DNA of 64,000 nucleotides, taken from positions 165,535-229,534 of the forward strand of contig NZ_HG966617.1 in the NCBI RefSeq assembly GCF_000689395.1, in the 5' to 3' direction. A program made the translations under genes and the position numbers. Below the pieces are notes generated by a model that was not told the origin of the DNA, did no database searches, and saw only the letters and a list, made by a program, of their open reading frames with translations. This document shows, piece by piece, positions 35,062 to 43,407 of the stretch (the stretch's first letter is position 1; every line of letters begins with the position of its first letter). Source of the stretch: Candidatus Phaeomarinobacter ectocarpi (GTDB lineage: Bacteria; Pseudomonadota; Alphaproteobacteria; CGMCC-115125).

Positions 35062-35820
35062 TTAAATCAAGGGGCGGAGCGTTCGCGGGTCCGCCCCTTC
35101 GTAATGCGTCATGTCCACCAGCTTGTCGCGGTCATTGATCACGCACACGTTGTTTTCCCAGGAAATCAACCCGCTCTTGATGAGCGCGTTCAACGACCTG
35201 TTGGTATGGACAAGGGAGAGACCAAGGGTATCGGCCAGGTGTTGCTGCGTCAGTGGCATTGCCAGCTCGCCTTTGCGCGCTTTGCCGATGCGTTCCAGGC
35301 GGTCGTACAGATGCAGGATGATGTAACCAATACGTTCCTGAGCACTGCGCCGCCCCACATTCAGCAGGTGATCGTCCACCATGCGTTCTTCGCGCGCGGC
35401 GAGCCATGTGATGTCGAATGCCAGTTCTGAATGGTCCGTGTACAACTCAAAGAAGCGCTTCCGCTCAAAGACGCACAATGTCATGTCCGTGAGAGCTTCG
35501 ACTGAGTGTTCCATCTTATGGAACATCGCGGATTGCAGTCCGACAAGATCACCTGGCAAGGCATAGTTGAGGATCTGCCGGCGGCCATCTTCCAATGCCT
35601 TGTGCCGAAAGCCCCACCCATCCATGATCGTGTAAAGATGCGGGCTGTCGTTGTCCTCCTCCAGCAGCACTGTTCCGGCTTCGATCTGGAACTCGCCGCT
35701 TTTGAATTCTTCAACAAAGGCGAGCTCTGTGTCATCAAGCTCGCGAAAGGCACCGCAATCACGCAGCGGGCAAGCACTACAGGGAATCCGGCGTCGGTTT
35801 CGTGGTTGGGCTACAGGCAT
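35062..35820 (-). CDS. FNR-type Crp family transcriptional regulator
   Basis: The ATG at 35820 (MPVAQPRNRRRIPCSACPLRDCGAF) is preferred; the upstream frame includes a low-complexity repeat. 252 residues: an N-terminal CxxCxxxxC cysteine cluster and a further Cys in the effector domain (MTLCVFERKRFF), together matching the four ligands of an oxygen-labile [4Fe-4S] cluster. The C-terminal helix-turn-helix is QQHLADTLGLSLVHTNRSLNALIKSGLI. It is probably an FnrN/FixK-like O2 regulator. A hairpin (35071-35097) overlaps its 3' end. Confidence 0.83.
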   Translation of the reverse strand: MPVAQPRNRRRIPCSACPLRDCGAFRELDDTELAFVEEFKSGEFQIEAGTVLLEEDNDSPHLYTIMDGWGFRHKALEDGRRQILNYALPGDLVGLQSAMFHKMEHSVEALTDMTLCVFERKRFFELYTDHSELAFDITWLAAREERMVDDHLLNVGRRSAQERIGYIILHLYDRLERIGKARKGELAMPLTQQHLADTLGLSLVHTNRSLNALIKSGLISWENNVCVINDRDKLVDMTHYEGADPRTLRPLI

Positions 35821-35955
35821 GAGATGTCGTGACCTTGTTTCGTGAATTTTGGTTTCGTGAATTTGAGTTTCTGGCGTTTGGTGGTCGGGTATTTGGCGGT
35901 GCGAAAACGTCGTGTTGACGATACAGGTCTGTGTCAAAAGCAACAGGGTGCCATG

Positions 35956-37083
35956 CTATTTGGCCGGGGGTGTCGGGCCCGCCACCACCAGCGAACGGTC
36001 AACGGGTCGCAGTCCGCCGGCGCGCAGCATGACTTCCGAGAGTGTCTGCCCGTCCTCAAGCAACAGGTTGCGCGCCGTGATGACGATCGCCACCAGAATG
36101 GGCACCGCCAGGAACGCACCAGCCAGGCCCAATATCCAGCTCCAGAGCAAGACGAATATGAAGATGGCCACCGGGTGCAATGTCAGCACCTTGCCCAGAA
36201 CCATGGGCGTAACCAATTCAGATTCGATCAGGTTGATAATCACATACGCCAACACCGGCATAAGCATCGCCGTCCATGTATCGAAGGTCACCATTGCCGC
36301 ACAGCCGATCACAACAGCAACGATCAGCGGACCGATGTAGGGGATGAGACCCAGTACCGCAGCCAGCACCCCCCACAGGATGGGGGTTGGCATGCCAAGC
36401 GCGTACATGGCGGCTGCGGTCAGAATACCAACCGCAACGTTGACAGCAGCCAGCGCGCTCATATAGCGCGACATCTGCCACTCGATTTCATCCAGACTGG
36501 CCCGGACCCTTTGGCCACGCGGGCCAAACCTGTCTGTCAGCGATGGGGGAATGAGAGGTGCGGAAAAGGCCACCATGAATAAGGCCAGCACAAGGGTGAC
36601 GGCGACCTGCGCCAGAAACACCCGTGAAGTATCGAAAACCCGTTGCAGCAAAGATGTTTGTTTGACACGCACAGGCGCCGCGTTATCGGCGCCCAGCTCC
36701 GTCGCCTTTTCCAGCTTCTCAGCTGTATCCTGCGCCTCTTCGATGGTGTCTTTGATCGGCGAGAGACTTTGCTCGATTTTGGAAATCACTTTCGGTGCTT
36801 CGCCGACCCACCGTACAGCGGGGTCGTAAACGAGCACAGCCAGAATACCGACCGCACTCAGAAAACCAAGAAAGACAATCAAAGCAGCCAGAGGACGCGG
36901 CAAGTGCCAGCGCACCAGCACCCGCACTGGATTGCGTAGAACGGCTGCAATGAACGCGGCCATCAAAATGGGCGTCGTAACAGGAGCGGCGACGGCCATC
37001 AGTGTCAGCGCAGCGCAGGCCACCAGAATGCCCAGCAAGGCATTGCGGGTAATTGCGTGCTCCAGTGTGAGCTGCTCGCCCAT
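35956..37083 (-). CDS. AI-2E family transporter
   Basis: 375 residues with the typical eight-helix layout: paired N-terminal helices, a long soluble segment (about 75-165, SKIEQSLSPIKDTIEEAQDTAEKLEKA) and helices with the ILWGVLAAVLGLIPYIGPLI and PMVLGKVLTLHPVAIFIFVLLWSWILGLAGAFLAVP motifs. Members of this family are exporters or permeases of unknown or varied substrates (some carry Na+/H+); the AI-2 link is for TqsA only. It lies in the stress-linked block. Confidence 0.9.
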   Translation of the reverse strand: MGEQLTLEHAITRNALLGILVACAALTLMAVAAPVTTPILMAAFIAAVLRNPVRVLVRWHLPRPLAALIVFLGFLSAVGILAVLVYDPAVRWVGEAPKVISKIEQSLSPIKDTIEEAQDTAEKLEKATELGADNAAPVRVKQTSLLQRVFDTSRVFLAQVAVTLVLALFMVAFSAPLIPPSLTDRFGPRGQRVRASLDEIEWQMSRYMSALAAVNVAVGILTAAAMYALGMPTPILWGVLAAVLGLIPYIGPLIVAVVIGCAAMVTFDTWTAMLMPVLAYVIINLIESELVTPMVLGKVLTLHPVAIFIFVLLWSWILGLAGAFLAVPILVAIVITARNLLLEDGQTLSEVMLRAGGLRPVDRSLVVAGPTPPAK

Positions 37084-37157
37084 CGTCCTGCACTCCCTTA
37101 TTACCGGTCCAGGCGCGTAGGCCGGTTGTTGTGCACAACCGGCCTATTCAAAACCTG

Positions 37158-37334
37158 TTACCTGCCGTTTTGCAGCTCATCCGCCACTTGCATCAAGAAG
37201 CCGCCAACGAGCAGAAGAACAAGCAAGACCAGAACTGCCAGCCCGGACCACGCAAAGCCTGTCGCCAGGCCACCAAAACCGATGGCACCTGCCAGTAGCG
37301 ACAGGACAAAAAATGTCACGATCCAGTAGAACAC
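37158..37334 (-). CDS. DUF1328-like small membrane protein
   Basis: A 58-residue frame starting GTG (MFYWIVTFFVLSLLAGAI) with two membrane helices (about 4-25 and 30-50) and a GFGGLA turn shared with the DUF1328 protein at 40145. It lies 34 nt after the CsbD-like gene on the same strand, so it is probably carried by the CsbD transcript. The start has only a weak ribosome site. Confidence 0.75.
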   Translation of the reverse strand: MFYWIVTFFVLSLLAGAIGFGGLATGFAWSGLAVLVLLVLLLVGGFLMQVADELQNGR

Positions 37335-37368
37335 TATTCACTCACTTGTCCGTACACAGATACCCAGA

Positions 37369-37563
37369 CTAGCTGGCAATCCAGTCATTCACTTCCTTCT
37401 CAGCAGCATCACGGGCCTTGCCGTATTTCTGCTGAACAAGTCCGATGAGGCGTTCGGCATTGCCATCAACCTGATCCACTTCGTCATCGGTCAGCTTGCC
37501 CCACTTGGTCTTGGCGCTGCCTTTGAGTTCGTGCCATTTGCCTTTGAGAACCGTATTACTCAT
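37369..37563 (-). CDS. CsbD family stress protein
   Basis: 64 residues. The pattern LKGKWHELKGSAKTKWGKLTDDEVDQVDGNAERLIGLVQQKYG is diagnostic of CsbD, a small soluble general-stress protein. AAAGGAAC precedes the ATG. Expression is most likely from the EcfG promoter at 37665-37689. Confidence 0.9.
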   Translation of the reverse strand: MSNTVLKGKWHELKGSAKTKWGKLTDDEVDQVDGNAERLIGLVQQKYGKARDAAEKEVNDWIAS

Positions 37564-37664
37564 GTCGTGTTCCTTTCACTCTACGCACAACGGGGTAGTC
37601 GTCTGGGTGCCAATCTCGTGCCCTGCGCGTTTTCCGCTGCAGGCTCGGTGGCACATGGACACCT

Positions 37665-37689
37665 AACAACACGCGCTGCCATTTGTTCC
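37665..37689 (-). promoter_or_regulatory. EcfG-type promoter of the CsbD gene
   Basis: On the minus strand GGAAC at 37689-37685, 17-nt spacer and GTT at 37667-37665, about 100 nt before the CsbD start. Confidence 0.6.
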
Positions 37690-37808
37690 TTCGCGGATTG
37701 CTCCCGTCAGGCCTCTGGCCGGTTGGATTTCAAGGAGTGACAGAGTGGGGCACGGGGGAGTGCCTAAGGCTTTTGAGCCCTCGGCGATCGCAGGTGGCCG
37801 TGGCGACA

Positions 37809-37833
37809 GGAACAAAACCGCCGGTGATCGGTT
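37809..37833 (+). promoter_or_regulatory. EcfG-type promoter abutting the start codon
   Basis: GGAAC at 37809-37813, 17-nt spacer and GTT at 37831-37833, only 8 nt before the ATG at 37842, so the transcript would begin at or next to the start codon. Confidence 0.6.
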
Positions 37834-37841
37834 TTATATCC

Positions 37842-38387
37842 ATGACACACGCATCCAAATTGAGCCGGACCGCAACCCTTTGGGCCACCGCAGCAGTCGC
37901 CGCCGCCGCTCTGGCGATGCCCGCGACAGCTGCGAATCTGGACAGAGACGCACTCATCGAGCGCGGGGAAGTTTTCGTGGTTGCCCTCAGTGACGCATTT
38001 GAGCGGTCAGCATCAGACTGCCGCGAGATGGGCGATCGGACCTGCGCCCGCTATTTCACACACCGGGCAGGTGCCATAGCCAACGGCGGTGAGCTGTACA
38101 ATTTGCCTATCCGTCCCGATGCAGATCTTGACGCATGGATGAACGGCAACCCCACCTTTGAATATGCCGAGACCTATGCGCTGATTACATCCCAGGCAGC
38201 CGATGTGACCCCACGGGCTGTGGCGCGGGTTCAGTCTGCCTATGAAGGTTGGGTACTCGCCATGAGTTCCGGTGATGCGCACCGCGCAAGCACCTGGCAC
38301 ACACGGTGGGAAGGTGCACTGGCGACATTTACCGAAACGCCGGATGAACCAAGCACAGGTGAGCAGCTTTTGTCCGCCGTGCAGTAA
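37842..38387 (+). CDS. exported protein of unknown function
   Basis: The ATG at 37842 (MTHASKLSRTATLWATAAVAAAALAMPATA) starts a signal peptide cleaved near ATA-ANL; the earlier frame has no support. The 181-residue precursor has no recognised domain; two cysteines (SDCREMGDRTCARYFTHRAG) could form a disulfide. Mature protein probably periplasmic. The EcfG-type promoter suggests a stress role and perhaps leaderless translation. Confidence 0.7.
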   Translation: MTHASKLSRTATLWATAAVAAAALAMPATAANLDRDALIERGEVFVVALSDAFERSASDCREMGDRTCARYFTHRAGAIANGGELYNLPIRPDADLDAWMNGNPTFEYAETYALITSQAADVTPRAVARVQSAYEGWVLAMSSGDAHRASTWHTRWEGALATFTETPDEPSTGEQLLSAVQ

Positions 38388-38520
38388 TTCGACATTGAAC
38401 AGTGTGCAGGCCGACCGGTCCCGGCTGCGCTGGGCGCGATCTACTGTCATTCATTAATCAGCCGGTACTATTAGGCTGTCCGCACCATTGTTGACACGGT
38501 AACATGCACTTGCATTTTAC

Positions 38521-39939
38521 TTGCCTGCAGTTCGCAGCGCACTCAACGGCGGACCACACTTGCTCCAGATATCCCAACCTGCGACCGAAGGCGCGGGTCT
38601 TGCTGCGCCGCTTGTCATGGGCGGCTTTGCTGTCCTTGACCCACTTGCCAGCGCGTCACTCGTCGTTCTGTGCCTGGCCCTTGCAGGCGGCCTGATACTT
38701 GCCACCCGCCATGGGGCCGATCCTGTCGTCCCCAGCAGGCGCGGTATTTTCTACGCGGCGCTTGTTCCTCTGGTGTTCGCGGTTAGCAAGGTGGCAGAGG
38801 CGATGTCCGGGAATGACACCCTGCAGTCTATCTCCCTGTTCGGCCAGATAGCGGCCGCCTCCGCCGGCACGGTTGGCGTGGTGCTGTGGCTGGTGCGGGA
38901 GCGGCGTGCCCGCCCAGCCGGCGTCCCCGCCGGGCCGGAAATGCCGGTCGCCACACCGGGCCCGCAGCAATCCACAGCAGATCTTGCCGACCTCGACAAT
39001 CAACGGATCACCATGGAGCGCCTCAAGACCACGCTCGATGGCAGCGGCATTGTGGCGTTCGAGCAGGATGAGGATCTGCGCTACAGATGGCTGTTCAACG
39101 CGCCCAATGCGGCGGACGGCGAAAGCATGGAAGGACGCACGGATTTTGATCTGTTTCCCGCTGACGTTGCTGCACAGCTTGGCGATGTCAAAAAGCGGGT
39201 GATGCTCACCAAGGAACGCGAAACGCTGGAACTCCCTGTGCCGGTGGAAGATGGCGAATTCTGGTACCGGGTGGACATTGCGCCCCTGACGTCGCGCGGC
39301 GGTGTCGCAGCTGTCGCCACAGATGTGACGGCCCTCAAGGAGTCGCAGGGTCAGCTCCACGTCCTGATGCGCGAACTGGCGCACCGGATCAAGAATCTCC
39401 TCGCGGTCATCGACGGCATTGCGCGACAGACAGCAAAACACCAGACCAGCGTTGAAGGCTTTGAGGAGGTGTTCTCAAAGAGACTGCGCGGACTGGCAGC
39501 AACCCATGACCTTCTCATACAGGCGGACTGGAAACCGATTGCATTTTCCGATCTCGCGAAATCGCAGATCGTTCCTACAGCGGCTGAAGCAGCCAAAAAT
39601 GTCGTGTTCGATGGGCCCCATGTCTGGCTGCCCGGCGACAGTGCCCAGCATCTGGGTCTTGCGTTTCATGAACTCACAACCAACGCCATCAAGCATGGCG
39701 CGCTGAGCGTGCCGGGCGGCCAGGTGTCCATTGTCTGGGACCAAACAACCAAAGAGGGGGAAACCTGGCTTGATGTCGCGTGGCAGGAAAGTGGTGGCCC
39801 GGACGTCACAGAGCCTGAGGGGGCAGGCTTCGGCACGTTTCTGACAACACGGGCAGTTGAAAGCGGGCTGCGCGGAGAGGTCGAGCGTTCCTTTGCGCCG
39901 GACGGATTTGTGTGGCGCGTTTCCTTCCCTCTCTCCTAG
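38521..39939 (+). CDS. HWE/HisKA_2-type sensor histidine kinase
   Basis: Up to 472 residues. Two or three N-terminal hydrophobic helices (about 30-130), a PAS-like segment (about 165-265, LDGSGIVAFEQDEDLRYRWLFNAP) and an HWE/HisKA_2 kinase module: ELAHRIKNLLAVIDGIARQT for the phospho-His, FHELTTNAIKHGALS with the intact N-box, and WQESGGP. It is a plausible active kinase of the PhyR network, unlike the degenerate one at 30.9 kb. Start uncertain: the TTG at 38521 lacks a ribosome site, and a later ATG at 38617 is possible. Confidence 0.85.
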   Translation: MPAVRSALNGGPHLLQISQPATEGAGLAAPLVMGGFAVLDPLASASLVVLCLALAGGLILATRHGADPVVPSRRGIFYAALVPLVFAVSKVAEAMSGNDTLQSISLFGQIAAASAGTVGVVLWLVRERRARPAGVPAGPEMPVATPGPQQSTADLADLDNQRITMERLKTTLDGSGIVAFEQDEDLRYRWLFNAPNAADGESMEGRTDFDLFPADVAAQLGDVKKRVMLTKERETLELPVPVEDGEFWYRVDIAPLTSRGGVAAVATDVTALKESQGQLHVLMRELAHRIKNLLAVIDGIARQTAKHQTSVEGFEEVFSKRLRGLAATHDLLIQADWKPIAFSDLAKSQIVPTAAEAAKNVVFDGPHVWLPGDSAQHLGLAFHELTTNAIKHGALSVPGGQVSIVWDQTTKEGETWLDVAWQESGGPDVTEPEGAGFGTFLTTRAVESGLRGEVERSFAPDGFVWRVSFPLS

Positions 39940-40009
39940 CGGTCTGGCGTTAAGGCTCGCAGAAACTCATTACCTTCTCCCGGCCTGATGAAACAAAATC
40001 GGCAGGACG

Positions 40010-40034
40010 GGAACCAAATTGCCGGACACGTGTT
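40010..40034 (+). promoter_or_regulatory. EcfG-type promoter of the DUF1328 gene
   Basis: GGAAC at 40010-40014, 17-nt spacer, GTT at 40032-40034, about 110 nt before the DUF1328 start. Confidence 0.6.
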
Positions 40035-40144
40035 CTCCTACCAAGCAGCGCAAGAGCGTTGCCTGATGTTACTGGCGACGAACGCATGCGCCCGACGACT
40101 TTTCGGAACGCTGCGTGTTTGGCGCCAACAGGAGGACTATCGAG

Positions 40145-40321
40145 ATGCTTTATTGGGCTGTTGTTTTCTTTGTCGTCGCAATTGTTGCAGCGGTGCTGGG
40201 CTTTGGCGGCCTTGCAGGGGCTGCGGCAGGTATTGCGGAAATCCTGTTCTTTGTTTTCGTCGTGCTTTTGGTCATCAGCCTTGTCATGCACCTGGTGCGT
40301 GGCCGGTCACCCCGACTCTGA
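40145..40321 (+). CDS. DUF1328-like small membrane protein
   Basis: The ATG at 40145 has AGGAGG 9 nt upstream. 58 residues with two hydrophobic helices ([39 protein letters not shown]) and the [11 protein letters not shown] turn of the DUF1328/YtjA family. A paralogue lies at 37158-37334. The two look like duplicate stress-linked small membrane proteins. Confidence 0.85.
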   Translation: MLYWAVVFFVVAIVAAVLGFGGLAGAAAGIAEILFFVFVVLLVISLVMHLVRGRSPRL

Positions 40322-40396
40322 TCGATCCGGAGCACTGACTGCCGCCGTTACTGACGCTGTTATCAAGAACTAATTTTTGAAATGAGGAAGACTGTT

Positions 40397-40525
40397 ATGA
40401 AGCGCTTTTTTCTGATGCTGGGCCTGCTCGTTCCAATGACTGCACTTGCCGCCTGCGACCAGGACGGTCCGCTTGAGGAAGCGGGCGAGGACATGGATAA
40501 CGCGGTGGAAGAGCTGCAGAACTAG
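40397..40525 (+). CDS. entericidin-like small lipoprotein
   Basis: A 42-residue frame with a signal peptide (MKRFFLMLGLLVPMTALAAC) and lipobox ending at Cys20, then an acidic tail ending AVEELQN. Length and layout fit the entericidin A/B family of small outer or inner membrane lipoproteins, which are stress-linked in E. coli. AATGAGGAAG gives a ribosome site. 75 nt after the DUF1328 gene; followed by a strong terminator. Confidence 0.7.
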   Translation: MKRFFLMLGLLVPMTALAACDQDGPLEEAGEDMDNAVEELQN

Positions 40526-40563
40526 GTTCGGCAAGACCCCTTGCGGGTTCATTGACTGGATTG

Positions 40564-40604
40564 GGAGCGGGCGCAACACTCAGTGTGGCGCCCGCTCTTC
40601 ATTT
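40564..40604 (+). terminator. rho-independent terminator
   Basis: Stem GAGCGGGCGC/GCGCCCGCTC with an inner ACACT/AGTGT pair, followed by TTCATTT, after the small lipoprotein gene. Confidence 0.75.
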
Positions 40605-40632
40605 CAGGCCGTCGCATTCATCACAGGCGTAA

Positions 40633-42879
40633 ATGTTCATGCGCAGTCCCGCACATGCCCCCGAGAAGCCCTCTAGCGTTGAGCAGTGGGCCCATACGGA
40701 CAAGGCATCCGTCATCGTCGATGCGGCCGACTATTTTGATGCGCTGGCGGACGCCATCTCAAGGGCGCAACACAGCATCAAGATTGTCGGATGGGACGTA
40801 GACGGACGGACCCGGCTGCGCCCGGACGAACAGCTGACTCTGGCTGACGCACTGCATGCCGCAGCAGACGCAAACCCTGATCTCGACATATCCATTCTTC
40901 AGTGGGATTTTGCCTTCATCTACGCCTTCGAGCGTGAATGGCTCCCCTCGCTGCAGTTTGACTGGCGGGGACACGCCAGCATCCGCTCGCATCTGGACGG
41001 CCATGTGCCGGCTGGCGCAAGCCATCACGAAAAGATCGTCGTCATTGATGATGCGCTGGCGTTCGTCGGTGGAATTGATCTCACGACGGGACGATGGGAT
41101 ACGTCAGAGCACACGCCGGACAATGACCTGCGCGTCGACCCCTCCGGCAAGGCGTATGAGGCCTGGCACGACATTCAAATGGCGGTAAGCGGCAAATCCG
41201 TCTTAGCCATCTGCGATCACGTGGATGAGCGGTGGGTTGCTGCAACCGGACAGGCACCGGCGCGCGCCCCGACCAAAACACACTCCGCCGGCCTGTGGCC
41301 CCATGGCCTGGATGTGGATTTTAAGGACGTGGACGTCGGCATCGCCATCACGCGTGCACGCTACCGGCAGGTCTCAGCCAAGACGGAAATTGAAGCGCTT
41401 CACCTGAACATGATCGGGGCGGCACAACGCTACGTCTATCTGGAAAACCAGTATTTCGCGTCAGACACGCTGGTAAAGGCCATTGCCACCCGCATGCGTG
41501 AGGTGCCCGACCTGTGCCTGATTGTTGTCACACCCGCAGACCTGGCCGGAGTGGCGGAGGCCCTGAGCATGAATGCCGGCCGCTACCGGGCGATGGAAGA
41601 GCTGCGCGACGCGGGCGTCGCAGACCGGGTCCGCCTGCTGCATCCCGTTTACATGGATGACAGCTCTTCGGAGCCTGAGGCCGTATCCATCATGGTGCAT
41701 GCAAAGGCAATGATCATCGATGGTGTCATGCTGCGCGTCGGATCTTCCAACTTCAACAATCGCTCCATGGGGCTCGACACCGAATGCGATCTTGCGGTCT
41801 ATGCCAGCACCCAGAAAGAAGCAGAAGGCATTGCCGGCATTGCGGCACGCCTGCTTGCCGAACATATGGGCTGCGATACGCCAGCGGCCCACGACGTTCT
41901 GGCGGCCGACAACATGCTTGAAGAGCTCGACAAACTGCGCGAGGCCGACGCGACCCGTCAGCTGCATCTGGCTGACAAACTGGATGAATACGATACGCCG
42001 CTGGCCCATGCCCTATCGATCATAGGCGACCCGGACGGACCACAGAGCACGCTGGGGTCCGCAAGCCAGCGCATTCGTGACGGCCTCGAAGACATCGGCG
42101 CGCTTGGTCGGGGCAAGGGCAAAACCAGGACCAGTTCGTCCGACCGTAGCGAACTGGCCATGTCCGGCATCGCCGTGGCCATCCGCGTGGTTCTGGCGGC
42201 GGGCGTGTCACTGCTCCTTGCCACTTTGTTCATGGCCACGCCGCTCGCAGGCTGGCTGGGGCTTGATCCGCAGGCGTCACCTCTCACCCAGATGACCCCT
42301 GCCGTGATGGAATATGCCATCGCAATTCTTGTCATCGTCGTGCTGGGGGCCTTTGCCTTTCCGCTTGGACCGGTGGTCGTGCTGTGCGGTTTCGTGATGG
42401 GGTGGCAGGCGGGGCTGGTCATTGGTCTGGCGGGCGGTGCGGCAAGTGCGGTGATCTACTACCTGGCAGGGCGGCAGATGAAATCGCGAGTGCTGAAAGG
42501 ATTCCTCAGTGCACGGATGAGACGCATCGTCCGGCACCTGTCCCGCCGCGGGGCAAGTGGCGTCGCGGCCCTGCGCGCGCTTCCCGTTGTCCCTTTCTCC
42601 TTGGTCAATCTTGCTGCCGGCGCGTCACCGGTCAGCTTTGGACGCTTCGCGCTGGGAACCGCAGTGAGTGCGGTTCCAATGATTGCAGCGCTGGCCTATC
42701 TGGGGGACCAGCTGTGGGTGATCTGGCAAACGCCATCACTTCTCACAGCAGCGCAGATCATATCCGTCATCGTGCTGCTGGTTCTCCACATGACTGCCAT
42801 GTCCCGGTTTCATTCCTGGGTCTCGAACACCAGGGGGAGTAATGACGACCCGGCGGACGCTGCCCCCTCACGGAAATAG
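40633..42879 (+). CDS. phospholipase D-like and VTT domain fusion protein
   Basis: 748 residues. Two PLD catalytic motifs are visible: SHHEKIVVIDDALAFVGGID (HxKxxxxD) and MVHAKAMIIDGVMLRVGSSNFNNRS, so the N-terminal 500 residues are probably an active phosphatidyltransferase or phosphodiesterase. The C-terminal 250 residues are hydrophobic with a PLGPVVVLCGFVMGWQAGLVIG and RALPVVPFSLVNLAAGASPV pattern of the VTT (TVP38/DedA-like) domain. The fusion ties a lipid headgroup enzyme to a membrane domain; it may make or remodel a phospholipid such as cardiolipin. A GTT-bearing sigma site was not seen. Confidence 0.87.
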   Translation: MFMRSPAHAPEKPSSVEQWAHTDKASVIVDAADYFDALADAISRAQHSIKIVGWDVDGRTRLRPDEQLTLADALHAAADANPDLDISILQWDFAFIYAFEREWLPSLQFDWRGHASIRSHLDGHVPAGASHHEKIVVIDDALAFVGGIDLTTGRWDTSEHTPDNDLRVDPSGKAYEAWHDIQMAVSGKSVLAICDHVDERWVAATGQAPARAPTKTHSAGLWPHGLDVDFKDVDVGIAITRARYRQVSAKTEIEALHLNMIGAAQRYVYLENQYFASDTLVKAIATRMREVPDLCLIVVTPADLAGVAEALSMNAGRYRAMEELRDAGVADRVRLLHPVYMDDSSSEPEAVSIMVHAKAMIIDGVMLRVGSSNFNNRSMGLDTECDLAVYASTQKEAEGIAGIAARLLAEHMGCDTPAAHDVLAADNMLEELDKLREADATRQLHLADKLDEYDTPLAHALSIIGDPDGPQSTLGSASQRIRDGLEDIGALGRGKGKTRTSSSDRSELAMSGIAVAIRVVLAAGVSLLLATLFMATPLAGWLGLDPQASPLTQMTPAVMEYAIAILVIVVLGAFAFPLGPVVVLCGFVMGWQAGLVIGLAGGAASAVIYYLAGRQMKSRVLKGFLSARMRRIVRHLSRRGASGVAALRALPVVPFSLVNLAAGASPVSFGRFALGTAVSAVPMIAALAYLGDQLWVIWQTPSLLTAAQIISVIVLLVLHMTAMSRFHSWVSNTRGSNDDPADAAPSRK

Positions 42880-42913
42880 CTCAGCCTGAGCACCAACAGG
42901 TCAGCCGGAAAAC

Positions 42914-42929
42914 GGTGGAGCCAGGCGGA
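42914..42929 (+). repeat. candidate left attachment repeat (copy of tRNA-Ala 3' end)
   Basis: GGTGGAGCCAGGCGGA is identical to 63899-63914, the antisense of the tRNA-Ala 3' end, and lies in the same orientation. It sits between the PLD-VTT gene and the NTF2-like gene. Direct repeats of a tRNA 3' end are the usual mark of an integrated element, here 21 kb long. The match is only 16 bp. Confidence 0.45.
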
Positions 42930-42948
42930 GGTCGCCTCTCTCGTCCAG

Positions 42949-43407
42949 TCAGCCGATGATATAGCGAGGGTCCAACCCCTTGCCCCAGCTTGCCATCCAG
43001 CGGTCGAAACGCTCGCTATTGCCTGGGTCGTAGATGTCCAGAAGGCGGTTGATACGCCCGTCGCGATAGGTTGCTATCTCCCAGAAGCGCGACTCGATTG
43101 GCGGTGACTCGTTGTGCACAAATCTCAGCCCGCTATGAATCATGACGCGATTGCCTTCTTCATGGATGCTGGCATCTATCCCAATTGTGCGGTCACACTT
43201 CTTGTCAAAGCGCTTTGTCGCCAGATCAAAGCCATGCAGCACAGCGTCGAGGCCCTCAACGACGCAATGGAACGAGATGTTCATGACTTCATAGGTGCAG
43301 TCCGGCGTGAAGAAGGGCCGCAGCCCATCCCAGTCTCCCGTCTTGTAAGCGTTCTCGAACGCAATGTGCTGTGCGGCAAATTTGGAAAGCAAAGTCATGG
43401 CAGTCAT
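42949..43407 (-). CDS. nuclear transport factor 2 family (SnoaL-like) protein
   Basis: 152 residues of the NTF2-like cone fold (SKFAAQHIAFENAYKTGDWDGLRPFFTPDCTYEV, FRFWEIATYRDGRI-type). Members are hydratases, isomerases or binding proteins. A second ATG 9 nt downstream has AAAAGG suitably placed, but the first overlaps the hydrolase stop by 4 bp (ATGA), which favours translational coupling. Probably acts with the alpha/beta hydrolase. Confidence 0.78.
   Translation of the reverse strand: MTAMTLLSKFAAQHIAFENAYKTGDWDGLRPFFTPDCTYEVMNISFHCVVEGLDAVLHGFDLATKRFDKKCDRTIGIDASIHEEGNRVMIHSGLRFVHNESPPIESRFWEIATYRDGRINRLLDIYDPGNSERFDRWMASWGKGLDPRYIIG

Noticed and set aside
35071..35097. GC-rich hairpin after the DUF883 operon
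   Set aside because: It overlaps the coding end of the FNR-type gene and is followed by only two T residues, so it is not called as a terminator.
37119..37145. Inverted repeat GGCCGGTTGT/ACAACCGGCC before the AI-2E gene
   Set aside because: Strong symmetry but no T tract and no gene-specific clue; could be operator or terminator, too ambiguous to call.
37549..37573. GGAAC-N17-GTT on the minus strand across the CsbD start codon
   Set aside because: The GGAAC is the ribosome site region and the start codon is inside the spacer; the upstream copy at 37665 is better placed.
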